A stretch of 64,000 bases of DNA, taken from positions 2,790,001 through 2,854,000 of the forward strand of contig NZ_AP028947.1 of the NCBI RefSeq assembly GCF_036323495.1, read 5' to 3'. Position 1 is the stretch's first letter, and every line of letters starts with the position of its first letter. The DNA is from Limnobacter thiooxidans. Its GTDB lineage: Bacteria > Pseudomonadota > Gammaproteobacteria > Burkholderiales > Burkholderiaceae_B. The position numbers and the translations under genes were made by a program. Shown here piece by piece: positions 9,701-18,666 of the stretch. The notes beneath the pieces are model-generated. The model saw nothing but the letters and a program-made list of their open reading frames with translations, was not told where the DNA came from and ran no database searches.

Positions 9701-10372
9701 ATTCAAGCCCTGGAAAAATATGCGCGTCACACCTACGACCTGATTTTGATGGACTGCCAGATGCCAGTGATGGATGGCCTGACAGCCACCGCCAAAATCC
9801 GCGAGCTTGAGCAGGCACGCAATGCTGAAAGAACTCCGATTGTAGCGATCACAGCAAATGCCCTACCCACAGACAGGGCCAGCTGTATCAATGCAGGAAT
9901 GGACGATTACCTGGCCAAGCCATTCAAGAGGTCACAGGTGAAAGACATACTAAAAAAATTCCTGATCCCGGCAAGCGGGGAACAGGGAAAGGCAGTTTCA
10001 GCTATTGAAATACTACAGAACTGCGAAGACCCGGTGTTCGATGCAAACTTGATGAGGGAGATTACACACGACAACTGGGAACTGCTCAACAAGATCATAC
10101 TTAAATACAGGTCGTCGTTGCCAGGTCAAATTGAACAACTGTCCAAGCTGATTGCGGATGGAGAAACTTCCGCTTTGTGTGCAGAGTTGCATCGCATGAG
10201 GGGTTCAGCTGTGGGCACAGGCTTTGGCCTGTTTGCGGCTTATCTCAAGGCCATTGAAACAGATGTTCGCTCAGGCCGTTCGAGGGATACAGCCAAGACT
10301 GTTGAACAACTGAATGAACATTTCAAAGCGATCATGGCATTTTCAATTTCGGAAAATCGTCACCCAGCTTAA
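6773..10372 (+). CDS. Giant soluble hybrid kinase REC-HATPase-GAF-HisKA-HATPase-REC-Hpt
   Basis: About 1199 residues with no membrane segment. Order: a receiver (1-120, Asp in CLILDKNLPECSG); an RsbW-like ATPase domain (about 145-285: ILEVLVNSIEHGN, DQGIGFDW, HGMHRIL); a GAF domain (about 365-530); HisKA with ISHEIRTPMNAI; HATPase with VNNAIKFTDKG, DTGIGIS and GGTGLGLAIS; a degenerate receiver-like linker (about 785-900); a true receiver (ILMDCQMPVMDG, about 935-1055); and a C-terminal Hpt (ELHRMRGSAVGTG). Two ATPase domains of different lineages in one chain are uncommon. The chosen ATG starts the receiver exactly; an ATG 11 codons earlier is possible but has a poor ribosome-binding site. 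Confidence 0.85.
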   Translation: MKILYVEDDEHIQWLTGTLLTTLDHEITEAANAAQAWSLLEQNPKQFDCLILDKNLPECSGLDLLKAIRSSAWHYDIPVIMLTAEAGNNGLIECLEGGVSLYLSKPATRELLKAALEQLQGENRKRLGLLNLSNQFSSAVSNLTEGYFRIQNPSQAKSLAFLLSQQTQNPDRTYLGILEVLVNSIEHGNIRFNNSQLKNQLGKSDLHAQLDSLSKQPPFCEKWVDVRLSSDDFITRIEVRDQGIGFDWKRTLSQNQGNRSLGDIHGMHRILNAGFLDFHYLDGGCTAVIVIKKTPSKNGIKPENNTDSVALSDPFEPASTSKPQETAERLEKKSPRTVEYKVTNGDLFNCSNGELLKAINQITSGFIASNDFGKFFELTLDVILSVTGSEYGFLSELMHDENESPYMRAYAISNIAWDEHSQERYECFTREGHMDFHAMDNLFGSVLLSGEPLIANHTKTHYSAGGFPKGHRNMEAFLGIPLMGSGKVLGMVAIANRPGGYHPEMIEWLEPVRSTLSSIIISMRNERHRLMIEKQLKEAKEIAERANDAKSFFLATISHEIRTPMNAIVGMSELLMNSPLTTSQTYFAKVINRNTELLLSIINDVLNLSKIKAGKMKVIEGDFDLEEVLSEVAEILGHSATEKNLGLIMSYPLQLPRKLHGDAAKIKQILINLVNNAIKFTDKGHVLVSVSTPERSRICIDIQDTGIGISEESIPQLFSPFHQVDQTASREHGGTGLGLAISQKFAQLLEGHIRIQSQKGIGSTFSFEFPIKTTEEINSSRHTNIKDLEVCFITSSKEVQRLAQCHMRQYQGVKVHVCETAHTAAIEQNHSCANERRLILIEQNHPGLRYQSNRQERIQTGFDVFAAHGNADCSETNDGFHQSNILGVVSKHFGFESFDQTLSQIVGKLNGQETDNPGELNTIDQGKVLNELGLDGLSGTSAPPNILLVEDNPINQDVASLVLTQMGCLVDVAFNGIQALEKYARHTYDLILMDCQMPVMDGLTATAKIRELEQARNAERTPIVAITANALPTDRASCINAGMDDYLAKPFKRSQVKDILKKFLIPASGEQGKAVSAIEILQNCEDPVFDANLMREITHDNWELLNKIILKYRSSLPGQIEQLSKLIADGETSALCAELHRMRGSAVGTGFGLFAAYLKAIETDVRSGRSRDTAKTVEQLNEHFKAIMAFSISENRHPA

Positions 10373-10450
10373 GCCACGCAAGCCGAAACCACCGGTTCCG
10401 GACACGATGCCCACAAGCCATTCACAAAACCGAAAATGCCACTTTAGGGA

Positions 10451-11581
10451 TTACTCATCCTTGGTTGAGCACTCCGCGGCCTTGGCGTTGTGGTGACAAC
10501 GTACGCGCTTCAAGATCGCCATCATTTTTGGATCGTAAACGCCATCCGCGGTCAATTGCAGGCGCGCCTGCTGCATCATGACATCGTACTTTTCCTGATC
10601 CTGCGGTGCAACCTCCATCCAGTAACGGTTGGGCACCTGTTTCTCAATCTGTCGAACAGTTGCAATGGCCTGATCGACATAGTTCAAACCGAATTTGCGC
10701 ATTTTCATGAGGCGTTCATCCAGATCCGGAACTTCCTTTTCAAGACGGGTTCGGTTGATGATTGCAGAACCGGTTACGTTGATCAGTGGCATTTTGTAAA
10801 TGCCTCCCTTGGTGCCCAGGCCGCGATACAGTTCCAGGGGGGCGAAGGCCAGGGCAGGTGCAGCCACAATATCGACTACGCCGTTGTTGAACTTTTGTGC
10901 GAAATTGGTGATGTCGCTGGGCACCGGTTGTGCACCCAATTGCTGAATCATCTTGGCCTGGCTTTTGTCCCAGTCCATCACGGCCACTTTTTTGCCCGCA
11001 GCTTTCTCGATGGAGTTGATGGCCCGGTCATTGACCATGACATAGGCTGCACCCAAGGGGGTCATGCCAACCACCTGGTATTTGCCACTGATGGACAGCG
11101 GGTAAGTCTTGTCGCTGCCCATCAACAATTGCAATGCAGTTTTTACATGCTCGTAACTGGGCAAGGCGCCTACTGCATCAAAACTGCCAATGAAGGGATT
11201 GAACATGCGTGCGCGCAGTGTGGTCAAGCCCACGGCCTCGCATTGCCCGGTACGAAATGATTCTGCAGCCACACTTTCGTTGGTGAAGGGTAGCAACTCG
11301 GCAAACAGATTCCACTTTCGCGCTTCAATGGCCACATCTTGCGCAATGCCAAACACAGGCCCTGCCCGGCCCATGATGTCAAACACACAAATCTTGATGT
11401 GCAAGGGTTTGTCCAGTGGCTTCATTTCTTTCATCAACTGGTCAGAGACCTTGCCCATCACGCCTGCAGGCATTTTGGGAATGTCTTGCGCCTGTGCTGC
11501 AGGCTGTAGAAGAACAAAAGGAACCAGGCTTGCAGCAAGAGTGCGCGAGAAAAGACGCTGAACGTTGGTGAGGCAAAACAT
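10451..11581 (-). CDS. Secreted protein resembling solute-binding proteins
   Basis: A 376-residue precursor. A typical signal peptide (MFCLTNVQRLFSRTLAASL...LLQPAAQAQD) implies export. The mature part has the alternating segments of a periplasmic binding fold (HIKICVFDIMGRAGPVFGIA near its start, GKKVAVMDWDKSQAKMIQQL in the middle) and resembles proteins annotated as putative solute-binding proteins of DUF6091 type, though I cannot verify this. No transporter genes adjoin it. The start is placed at the signal peptide, 8 bases after GGAGA; longer in-frame extensions lack conserved features. The C-terminus is Cys/His rich (RVRCHHNAKAAEC), which is odd and might bind metal. Confidence 0.7.
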   Translation of the reverse strand: MFCLTNVQRLFSRTLAASLVPFVLLQPAAQAQDIPKMPAGVMGKVSDQLMKEMKPLDKPLHIKICVFDIMGRAGPVFGIAQDVAIEARKWNLFAELLPFTNESVAAESFRTGQCEAVGLTTLRARMFNPFIGSFDAVGALPSYEHVKTALQLLMGSDKTYPLSISGKYQVVGMTPLGAAYVMVNDRAINSIEKAAGKKVAVMDWDKSQAKMIQQLGAQPVPSDITNFAQKFNNGVVDIVAAPALAFAPLELYRGLGTKGGIYKMPLINVTGSAIINRTRLEKEVPDLDERLMKMRKFGLNYVDQAIATVRQIEKQVPNRYWMEVAPQDQEKYDVMMQQARLQLTADGVYDPKMMAILKRVRCHHNAKAAECSTKDE

Positions 11582-11633
11582 GAATGAAGTCTCCGGTTTC
11601 CGCTTTGGTGGGCGGTTATAAAAGCGATTGTGT

Positions 11634-12374
11634 TTAATACGTTTGGCGGTTCGTGGGTTGAACCCACAATACGCGCTCAAAGTGATCCAGGATGATGGGC
11701 AAATCTTCAGCAGGTATACGCCCTGCCCATTGGCGTATTTCCCGAAATGCCAGGTTACGAATCAGCGCAATGATGCCTGAAAGGGTTTTGTCCACCAGAA
11801 AATTGAAATGCATCAAACGCTTGGGCTCATGGACCAAAGGCTGCAACAGTTCATCAACGATCGACAACAGAAATTCGACAGGCTGGCTACGATCTGCTGC
11901 CGGATTTTTTCTCAGATGCTCAATGGTTTGCACAGCCCTTTGAACCACCTCGGAGGGAAGTGCCAGAACGAGGAACTCATGTTCTCGGCCACTGTTGCGC
12001 GGGTAATGGAACATGGCCAGATAGTGGGCAGAAACCACGACCAGGCGCTCACGGGACAGGAATCGACCCAGCCACCGAACATGCCCTTCAATTTGCTGAT
12101 GGATGTCATCCACCAGCTTGAGTGCCTGCTGGTAAGACTCGCCGTGCCTGGATTTTGAAATCAGTTCATCAAAGGCAGGGCGGATGAGGCTGTTCACAAT
12201 TTCAGCAATGCCCATCGACAAGGCCTGCGCGGCAAGGCGAGCCGCCTCGGCCCTGCCCTTCCTGGCGCCTTCTTCATTCAACAAACGAACCTGAAAGCCA
12301 ACGACAGGATCCATTCCGAAAAATACACCGGCGTCACCACGTTCAAAGGCGAATTCCTGAATACCTGCTTTCAT
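11634..12374 (-). CDS. Unknown cytoplasmic protein divergent from a TetR-type regulator
   Basis: About 246 residues from the proposed ATG (MKAGIQEFAFERGD). It is predicted to be largely helical, without a signal peptide or membrane segment, and I do not recognise its family. It ends 53 bases before the secreted-protein gene, so the two may form one transcript. The divergently transcribed TetR-type gene and the paired palindromes between them suggest this unit is the regulator's target. An ATG 34 codons upstream lies past the operator, so the downstream ATG is favoured although AAGGAA sits very close to it. Confidence 0.6.
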   Translation of the reverse strand: MKAGIQEFAFERGDAGVFFGMDPVVGFQVRLLNEEGARKGRAEAARLAAQALSMGIAEIVNSLIRPAFDELISKSRHGESYQQALKLVDDIHQQIEGHVRWLGRFLSRERLVVVSAHYLAMFHYPRNSGREHEFLVLALPSEVVQRAVQTIEHLRKNPAADRSQPVEFLLSIVDELLQPLVHEPKRLMHFNFLVDKTLSGIIALIRNLAFREIRQWAGRIPAEDLPIILDHFERVLWVQPTNRQTY

Positions 12375-12428
12375 TTCCTTACCGTCCACACGCGCACGGA
12401 TGCGTCTGATTGTTTGCAGTGGACTAAG

Positions 12429-12465
12429 GTATCCACATGGATACTCATGGTATCCACTTGTATAC
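12429..12465. promoter_or_regulatory. Tandem palindromic operator, probably for the TetR-type regulator
   Basis: Two 16-base inverted repeats lie in tandem. The first is GTATCC-acat-GGATAC (perfect arms, 12429-12444); the second is GTATCC-actt-GTATAC (one mismatch, 12450-12465). Their centres are 21 bases apart, two helical turns, so two dimers would sit on the same DNA face. The site lies 48 bases upstream of the regulator start and 55 bases upstream of the divergent gene, ideal for repressing both. Confidence 0.6.
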
Positions 12466-12512
12466 ATTTTTGTCAATCGAACTTAAAATCGGGGACTACA
12501 GGAGAAGTGCGA

Positions 12513-13145
12513 ATGAATTTGCTGGTGAGTGATGAGCTGGAAAACATGCCGGACGGCAAACGCAGGTTGGTGGTCGCAGCCCTGAAACTTGCGGCCCGCG
12601 ACGGTGTGCCGCTCAATGCGCTGGGCCTTCGTGAGCTTGCCCGAGAAGCTGAGTTGAATCACAACACGTTTTACCGTCACTTTGAGAACCTGGACGACCT
12701 GGCGCGAAGCACCATCGAAATTATCGCCCAAACCATCATTGACGCCATGGGGACCATCCGTTCCAAAGCAGCAAGCCACGCCGATGCCACCGAAGGGCTG
12801 GTCAACTTTTTCCTGGACCTGGTGTTGAGAAACCCGGATGCATTCACAGTGGGCGTACGTGAAATCAACACGGCATTCAGCCCATTGCGCCCTTTACTGG
12901 TCCGCGTCATTGACGACATTGCGAAGCAAAGTGTGGTGCAAATTCAGGCCATGAACCTGGTACCCCTGAAAGACACGACGGTATTGCTGGAAGTAGCACG
13001 TGAAATCAGCATGCAATTGTTCAGTGCTGCAGTACCGCTGATCAAATCGCCTCAACAGAAGAAGGCAATTGCCGAGAAGCTGGTTCAAAGCATCAGGCGC
13101 CAGTTTTTGGGTGCCCTGGCCATGGAAAGCATGAAAGGTCTTTGA
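12513..13145 (+). CDS. TetR-family transcriptional regulator
   Basis: A 210-residue protein. The N-terminal helix-turn-helix (about 15-60) contains LRELAREAELNHNTFYRHFENLDDL, close to the TetR DNA-binding consensus in which the recognition helix ends TFYRHF. The rest is a helical ligand-binding/dimerisation domain resembling regulators of the fatty-acid type, but the ligand is unknown. An AGGAGA lies 8 bases before the ATG; an in-frame start 33 codons upstream would run through the operator and is rejected. A strong bidirectional terminator follows. Confidence 0.88.
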   Translation: MNLLVSDELENMPDGKRRLVVAALKLAARDGVPLNALGLRELAREAELNHNTFYRHFENLDDLARSTIEIIAQTIIDAMGTIRSKAASHADATEGLVNFFLDLVLRNPDAFTVGVREINTAFSPLRPLLVRVIDDIAKQSVVQIQAMNLVPLKDTTVLLEVAREISMQLFSAAVPLIKSPQQKKAIAEKLVQSIRRQFLGALAMESMKGL

Positions 13146-13180
13146 ATCTGTTGCCTACACTTTCCGGCATGGTTTAAAAG

Positions 13181-13218
13181 AAAAAGCGTCACGAGGAATT
13201 CCCCTCGTGACGCTTTTT
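13181..13218. terminator. Bidirectional terminator between convergent genes
   Basis: A perfect 16-base stem (AAAAAGCGTCACGAGG / CCTCGTGACGCTTTTT) with a 6-base loop. A and T runs flank it on both sides, so it can stop the TetR-type gene from the left and the receptor gene from the right. Confidence 0.92.
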
Positions 13219-13236
13219 TACTCAACTACCGTGAAA

Positions 13237-16200
13237 TCAGAATTTCTCAAAGTCGCCATCAAACGCAGAAACAAGGCTTTTGGTTTCTCGCTTGCGACCA
13301 CTCACCGCCTTTGGGCTGTGAACAGCGTGGCCTTCCGAAGTCTTGAAAAAATCGATCAACTGTCGAAGGTTGTTCGACTCACCAGTCAACGACTCTGCAG
13401 TGGCTGCCAGCTCCTCGGACATCCCCGCATTTTGCTGAGTCAATTGACTCAACTGGCTCATGGCTTCGTTGATCTGCCCAGCGCCCAGGCTTTGCTGCCC
13501 GGAAGCCGTGGCAATTTCGGAAACCAGGGTGGCCGTGCGCTCAATGGAAGGCACAATCTCATCCAGCAAGTTGCCAGCATGTTGTGCTTTCTTGACCGAG
13601 TTTTGAGCCAGTTTGCTGATTTCCTGTGCAGCCTGCTGTGAACGTTCCGCAAGTTTGCGAACCTCGGCCGCAACCACTGCGAAGCCTTTGCCGTGGTCAC
13701 CGGCACGGGCTGCTTCAATGGCTGCATTCAATGCAAGCAGGTTGGTTTTATAGGCAATGTCGTCGATGATCGAAATTTCTGACGCAATTTGCTCCATGGC
13801 GCTCAAGGTTTCTGATACGGCCACGCCACCATTGTTGGCTTTTTCGCTCACTTTCAGAGCCATTTCACGGGTTTCGCCTGCGCTTTGTGCATTCGACTGA
13901 ATGGATGCTGTCATCTCTTCAACCGATGCGCTGGATTCCTCCACACTTGCAGCCTGCTCGCTTGAAGCCTGGCTCAAACTGAGCGAAGTACTGGACACCT
14001 GATCAGCCGCGTTGGCCAATGTCGAAGTGACAGCCCTGACTTGGTCGATGGTGTCGGCAAGTCGGGTCACCGTGTTGTTAACCGCTTTTTTTAGCACATC
14101 AAATTCGCCGGTGTAAGCGCCTTCGACTTTTTTGCTCAAATCACCATTGGCCGCTGCATCCATCACGTTCCGAACTTCTGACATCGCACTGGACAAACTT
14201 TCAACTGAACGATTCACGGCCACTTTCAATTCATCGAAATCACCGCGGTACAGTGTGTCGATTTTCTGGGATAGATCAGCTTTCGATACCGCCGCCATGA
14301 CTCGCTTCACTTCATCGATGGGGGCAATGACTGCATCCAGTGTTTCGTTCACGCCAATCACAATGCGGCGGAAATCACCTTGATGCCTGCTGGCATCAGC
14401 ACGTGTTTCCAAACGACCTTCTACTGCAGCATTGGCCAGCATGTTGGCATCGGCTACAAGGTTGTTCACCACATCAATACAGGTATTCAAGTTGTTCTTG
14501 ATGGTGTTGAAATCGCCGTTGTAGTTGTCGGTGATTTTTTCCGGAATATCACCCTTGGAAATGCGATCCACGTAATTGGCGGCGACGTTCAATGGGCCAA
14601 TGACCGCGTCCAGTGTTTCATTCACACCTTGCACAATCTTGCGGAAGTCACCTTCATGCTGGGTTGCGTCTGCTCGGGTTGACAACAAACCATCCACTGC
14701 GGCCTTGCTGAGCAGCCTTGCATCAGCAATCATTTTGTTGACTGCATCTATGGCCCTGTTCAGGTTGTTCTTGATGGTGTTGAAATCGCCGTTGTAGTTG
14801 TCGGTGATTTTCTCTGGAATGTCGCCCTTGGAAATGCGATCCACGTAATTGGCGGCCACGTTCAATGGTCCAATCACCGCATCCAGTGTTTGGTTCACGC
14901 CTTGCACGATCTTGCGGAAATCGCCCTGGTGCTTGCTGGCATCGGCACGGGTTTCCAGGCGCCCCTCTACGGCAGCATTGGACAACATGTTGGCATCGGC
15001 CACCAGGTTGTTGACCACCGCAATACAGGTGTTCAAGTTGTTCTTGATGTTGTTGAAGTCACCGTTGTAGTTGTCGGTGATTTTCTCTGGAATGTCGCCC
15101 TTGGAAATGCGATCCACGTAATTGGCGGCCACGTTCAATGGGCCAATTACCGCGTCCAGTGTTTCGTTCACACCTTGCACAATCTTGCGGAAGTCGCCCT
15201 GGTGCTTGGTCGCATCGGCTCGTGTTTCCAGTCGACCTTCCACGGCTGCATTGACCAGCATGTCCGCGTCTGCAACCAGGTTGTTGACCACGGCAATACA
15301 GGTATTCAGGTTGTTCTTGATGGTGTTGAAGTCACCGTTGTAGTTGTCGGTGATTTTCTCGGGAATATCGCCTTTGGAAATACGATCCACGTAATTGGCG
15401 GCCACGTTCAATGGGCCAATTACCGCGTCCAGTGTTTCGTTCACACCTTGCACAATCTTGCGGAAGTCGCCCTGGTGCTTGGTCGCATCGGCCCGTGTTT
15501 CCAGTCGGCCTTCCACAGCGGCATTGGACAACATGTTGGCATCGGCCACCAGGTCGTTCACCACATCAATACAGGTGTTCAGGTTGTTCTTGATGGTGTT
15601 GAAATCGCCGTTGTAGTTGTCGGTGATCTTCTCTGGAATGTCGCCTTTGGAAATACGATCCACGTAATTCGCGGCCACGTTCAATGGGCCTATCACCGCG
15701 TCCAGCGTTTCGTTCACACCCTGTACAATCTTGCGGAAGTCACCTTCGTGCTGGGTTGCGTCTGCTCGGGTTGACAACAAACCGTCCACTGCCGCTTTGC
15801 TAAGCAAGTTGGCATCGGCAGTCATTTTATTGACCGCATCAATGGCCCGGTTCAGGTTGTTCTTGATGGTGTTGAAATCGCCGTTGTAGTTGTCGGTGAT
15901 TTTCTCTGGAATGTCACCCTTGGAAATGCGATCCACATAAGTGGCGGCCACGTTCAATGGTCCAATCACCGCATCAAGGGTTTCATTCACACCTTGCACA
16001 ATCTTGCGGAAGTCACCCTGGTGCTTGGTCGCATCGGCCCGTGTTTCCAGTCGGCCTTCCACAGCGGCATTGGACAACATGTTGGCATCGGCTACCAGGT
16101 TGTTCACCACATCAATACAGGTATTCAAGTTGTTCTTGATGGTGTTGAAATCGCCGTTGTAGTTGTCGGTGATCTTATCTGGAATGTCGCCCTTGGAAAT

Positions 16201-18129
16201 GCGATCCACGTAATTGGCCGCCACGTTCAATGGGCCTATCACCGCGTCTAGTGTTTCGTTCACGCCCTGCACAATCTTGCGGAAGTCGCCCTGGTGCTTG
16301 GTCGCATCTGCGCGGGTTTCCAGTAAACCTTCTACTGCGGCATTGGACAACATGTTGGCATCGGCCACCAGGTTGTTCACCACATCGATACAGGTGTTCA
16401 GGTTGTTCTTGATGGTGTTGAAGTCACCGTTGTAGTTGTCGGTGATTTTCTCTGGAATGTCGCCTTTGGAAATTCGGTCCACGTAATTGGCGGCCACGTT
16501 CAATGGGCCTATCACCGCGTTCAGTGTTTCGTTCACACCTTGCACAATCTTGCGGAAGTCGCCCTGGTGCTTGGTCGCATCGGCTCGTGTTTCCAGTCGA
16601 CCTTCCACAGCTGCATTAACCAGCATGTCCGCGTCTGCAACCAGGTTGTTGACCACGGCAATACAGGTATTCAGATTGTTCTTGATGGTGTTGAAGTCAC
16701 CGTTGTAGTTGTCGGTGATTTTCTCAGGAATATCGCCTTTGGAAATGCGATCTACATAATTGGCGGCCACGTTCAATGGGCCAATTACCGCGTCCAGGGT
16801 TTCATTCACACCCTGCACAATTTTTTGGAAGTCACCCTGATGTTTGCTGGCATCGGCCCGTGTTTCCAGTCGACCTTCCACAGCAGCTTTCGACAACATG
16901 TCTGCATCGGCCACCAGGTTGTTCACCACATCAATGCAGGTGTTCAGGTTGTTCTTGATGGTATTGAAATCACCGTTGTAGTTGTCGGTGATCTTCTCTG
17001 GAATATCACCCTTGGAAATGCGGTCCACGTAATGGGCGGCCACGTTCAATGGGCCAATTACCGCGTCCAGGGTTTCATTCACACCCTGCACAATTTTTTG
17101 GAAGTCGCCCTGGTGCTTGCTCGCGTCAGCCCGAGTCTCCAACCTGCCTTCTACAGCCGCGTTAACCAGCATGTTGGCATCGGCTACCAGATTGTTGACC
17201 ACATCAATACAGGTGTTCAGGTTGTTCTTGATGGTGTTGAAATCGCCGTTGTAGTTGTCGGTGATCTTCTCTGGAATATCGCCTTTGGAAATGCGATCTA
17301 CATAATTGGCGGCCACATTCAATGGGCCCACCACGGCATCCAGTGCAGAGTTGATGTTGGAACCCAGATTCTGAAGAAGCCCCACTTTGCCTTCAAGATC
17401 AATCCGCTTGTTCAGCACACCTTTCTGGATGCTGTCGACCAAATCACTGACCTCTTGCATCACAAGCTTTTCTTCCGTGATATCAACCCACTCAGCCATG
17501 AAACCGAGTTTCTCACCAGCCTGGGCAGTCAGTGCTTGAACACGCAAGCGAAAGTCTTTAGAACCAAACCGAAGAGCCACTTCTTTCGTACCCGTCATTT
17601 GACGCAAAATTTGCGCGGTTTGTTCTGGATCCTTGTGATAGCGATCAATCGACCCACCCATCAGATCTTCAAGACGGAAGTTGCCCAGTCGTTTGTTCAA
17701 CTCCGATTGCGACTCCTTCAACATCTTGTTTGCGGAGTGGTTACAGTAATTAAGCACCCGGTCGTTGTCGGCAATCATGATCTTGCTGTCAACGAGATTT
17801 AATGCAAGCTCTTTCGCTTTCAGTGCGCTCAACTGGTCGGCCACACGCTGAATCACCGGCAACAATGCTTTGGGGCAACCTTCCTCCCAGCCACCAGTTC
17901 CAGACAACAATTTGTCTATGACATGACTTGCTTTCCCCAGCTCCGCCTGATGCCTCGCCTGAACGACTCCAATCGATGAACGAACAAGCGAAGCCAGTTC
18001 GCTTTCAGCCTCTGAGTAAGCTGCCGAAGCCGACTCGAAGCCCTTTTCATCCCCTTTTGACAAAGCCAAAAGAGCCCCCTTCAATCTGGAATAATCGCTA
18101 GAACTCGCACTTGTACGAAAGAAACCCAT
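13237..18129 (-). CDS. Giant soluble chemoreceptor with PAS and poly-HAMP array
   Basis: 1630 residues without membrane segments. A helical N-terminus (1-100) is followed by a PAS domain (about 105-220, ending [13 protein letters not shown], the usual PAS exit). A HAMP-like linker (about 222-270) leads into eleven 91-residue repeats (271-1271), each with two HAMP-type modules (for example [20 protein letters not shown] and [15 protein letters not shown]). A diverged twelfth pair (1272-1362: [20 protein letters not shown]) comes next. The C-terminal methyl-accepting domain has the tip [20 protein letters not shown]. It should signal to CheA/CheW in the cytoplasm, as soluble PAS-HAMP receptors such as Aer2 do. 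GGAGA precedes the ATG. Confidence 0.92.
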   Translation of the reverse strand: MGFFRTSASSSDYSRLKGALLALSKGDEKGFESASAAYSEAESELASLVRSSIGVVQARHQAELGKASHVIDKLLSGTGGWEEGCPKALLPVIQRVADQLSALKAKELALNLVDSKIMIADNDRVLNYCNHSANKMLKESQSELNKRLGNFRLEDLMGGSIDRYHKDPEQTAQILRQMTGTKEVALRFGSKDFRLRVQALTAQAGEKLGFMAEWVDITEEKLVMQEVSDLVDSIQKGVLNKRIDLEGKVGLLQNLGSNINSALDAVVGPLNVAANYVDRISKGDIPEKITDNYNGDFNTIKNNLNTCIDVVNNLVADANMLVNAAVEGRLETRADASKHQGDFQKIVQGVNETLDAVIGPLNVAAHYVDRISKGDIPEKITDNYNGDFNTIKNNLNTCIDVVNNLVADADMLSKAAVEGRLETRADASKHQGDFQKIVQGVNETLDAVIGPLNVAANYVDRISKGDIPEKITDNYNGDFNTIKNNLNTCIAVVNNLVADADMLVNAAVEGRLETRADATKHQGDFRKIVQGVNETLNAVIGPLNVAANYVDRISKGDIPEKITDNYNGDFNTIKNNLNTCIDVVNNLVADANMLSNAAVEGLLETRADATKHQGDFRKIVQGVNETLDAVIGPLNVAANYVDRISKGDIPDKITDNYNGDFNTIKNNLNTCIDVVNNLVADANMLSNAAVEGRLETRADATKHQGDFRKIVQGVNETLDAVIGPLNVAATYVDRISKGDIPEKITDNYNGDFNTIKNNLNRAIDAVNKMTADANLLSKAAVDGLLSTRADATQHEGDFRKIVQGVNETLDAVIGPLNVAANYVDRISKGDIPEKITDNYNGDFNTIKNNLNTCIDVVNDLVADANMLSNAAVEGRLETRADATKHQGDFRKIVQGVNETLDAVIGPLNVAANYVDRISKGDIPEKITDNYNGDFNTIKNNLNTCIAVVNNLVADADMLVNAAVEGRLETRADATKHQGDFRKIVQGVNETLDAVIGPLNVAANYVDRISKGDIPEKITDNYNGDFNNIKNNLNTCIAVVNNLVADANMLSNAAVEGRLETRADASKHQGDFRKIVQGVNQTLDAVIGPLNVAANYVDRISKGDIPEKITDNYNGDFNTIKNNLNRAIDAVNKMIADARLLSKAAVDGLLSTRADATQHEGDFRKIVQGVNETLDAVIGPLNVAANYVDRISKGDIPEKITDNYNGDFNTIKNNLNTCIDVVNNLVADANMLANAAVEGRLETRADASRHQGDFRRIVIGVNETLDAVIAPIDEVKRVMAAVSKADLSQKIDTLYRGDFDELKVAVNRSVESLSSAMSEVRNVMDAAANGDLSKKVEGAYTGEFDVLKKAVNNTVTRLADTIDQVRAVTSTLANAADQVSSTSLSLSQASSEQAASVEESSASVEEMTASIQSNAQSAGETREMALKVSEKANNGGVAVSETLSAMEQIASEISIIDDIAYKTNLLALNAAIEAARAGDHGKGFAVVAAEVRKLAERSQQAAQEISKLAQNSVKKAQHAGNLLDEIVPSIERTATLVSEIATASGQQSLGAGQINEAMSQLSQLTQQNAGMSEELAATAESLTGESNNLRQLIDFFKTSEGHAVHSPKAVSGRKRETKSLVSAFDGDFEKF
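14317..17319 (-). repeat. Eleven tandem 273-base coding repeats (HAMP pairs)
   Basis: Exactly eleven in-frame units of 273 bases, total 3003 bases, each encoding a 91-residue double HAMP. Most units differ at only a few residues. Units 6 and 10 form a subtype ([30 protein letters not shown]). The uniformity implies recent amplification or gene conversion, and copy number may vary between strains or be collapsed in assemblies. Confidence 0.95.
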
Positions 18130-18337
18130 CTGAATTCTCCATTGAAATAATCAATACACACCCGTTAAGGTGACACCGTTTTTGACTAGGACAAAGAATA
18201 AACAGATGGCAAAAAGTACCGATTTAAAAATGATACAAATTTTTTAATTATTAATTCAACAATAAGACACAATTCAAACTTGGCCACCGCTAAAAAGACG
18301 ACTACCATGAGGGAAAATCGAGAGGAGACTCGCCCCA

Positions 18338-18661
18338 ATGGACGTCCGATTATTCAAGATTGTTGTTGCCTTACTGGGATTGGCCTTTGCGGCCGCATTC
18401 ACTGCGCTGTGCGTACCACCGTTAATCGAGAACCCTGACTTTCTCGGTGCAGCCTTGGCCGGGTTCGTGAACCCGTTTTCATCCGGCTATGCACTGGACG
18501 CTATTTTCTGCTGGATGATACTGGCTGTCTGGGTTATGCATGAGGCCAAAACCCAGGACATCAAACATGGCTGGGTTTGCCTTGTGCTGGGCGTAGTACC
18601 CGGTGTGGCAACGGGCTTTGCAGCGTATTTGTTATTGCGGATGAATCAAAAAGCAAATTGA
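18338..18661 (+). CDS. Small membrane protein, DUF2834-like
   Basis: A 107-residue protein with three hydrophobic segments (about 7-27, 53-68 and 80-101). The segment NPFSSGYALDAIFCW matches the pattern of DUF2834 proteins, small inner-membrane proteins of unknown role. GAGGAG lies about 10 bases upstream. It stands alone between two minus-strand genes. The family call rests on remembered sequence style, not a search. Confidence 0.65.
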   Translation: MDVRLFKIVVALLGLAFAAAFTALCVPPLIENPDFLGAALAGFVNPFSSGYALDAIFCWMILAVWVMHEAKTQDIKHGWVCLVLGVVPGVATGFAAYLLLRMNQKAN

Positions 18662-18666
18662 TTCAC

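Noticed and set aside
14317..17319. Regular repeats as a possible CRISPR or satellite array
   Set aside because: The 273-base units are wholly coding, in frame and without spacers; they encode HAMP modules.
14890..17802. Long plus-strand ORFs antisense to the repeat array (15-17.8 kb)
   Set aside because: They arise because the 273-base unit is in frame and repeats without a stop on the opposite strand. They have the same periodicity and no ribosome-binding sites.
18130..18337. Sigma-28-type flagellar promoter upstream of the poly-HAMP receptor
   Set aside because: A TAAA and a GCC are present in the right order, but the spacing is 12 instead of about 15 bases and the GATAA part is missing.
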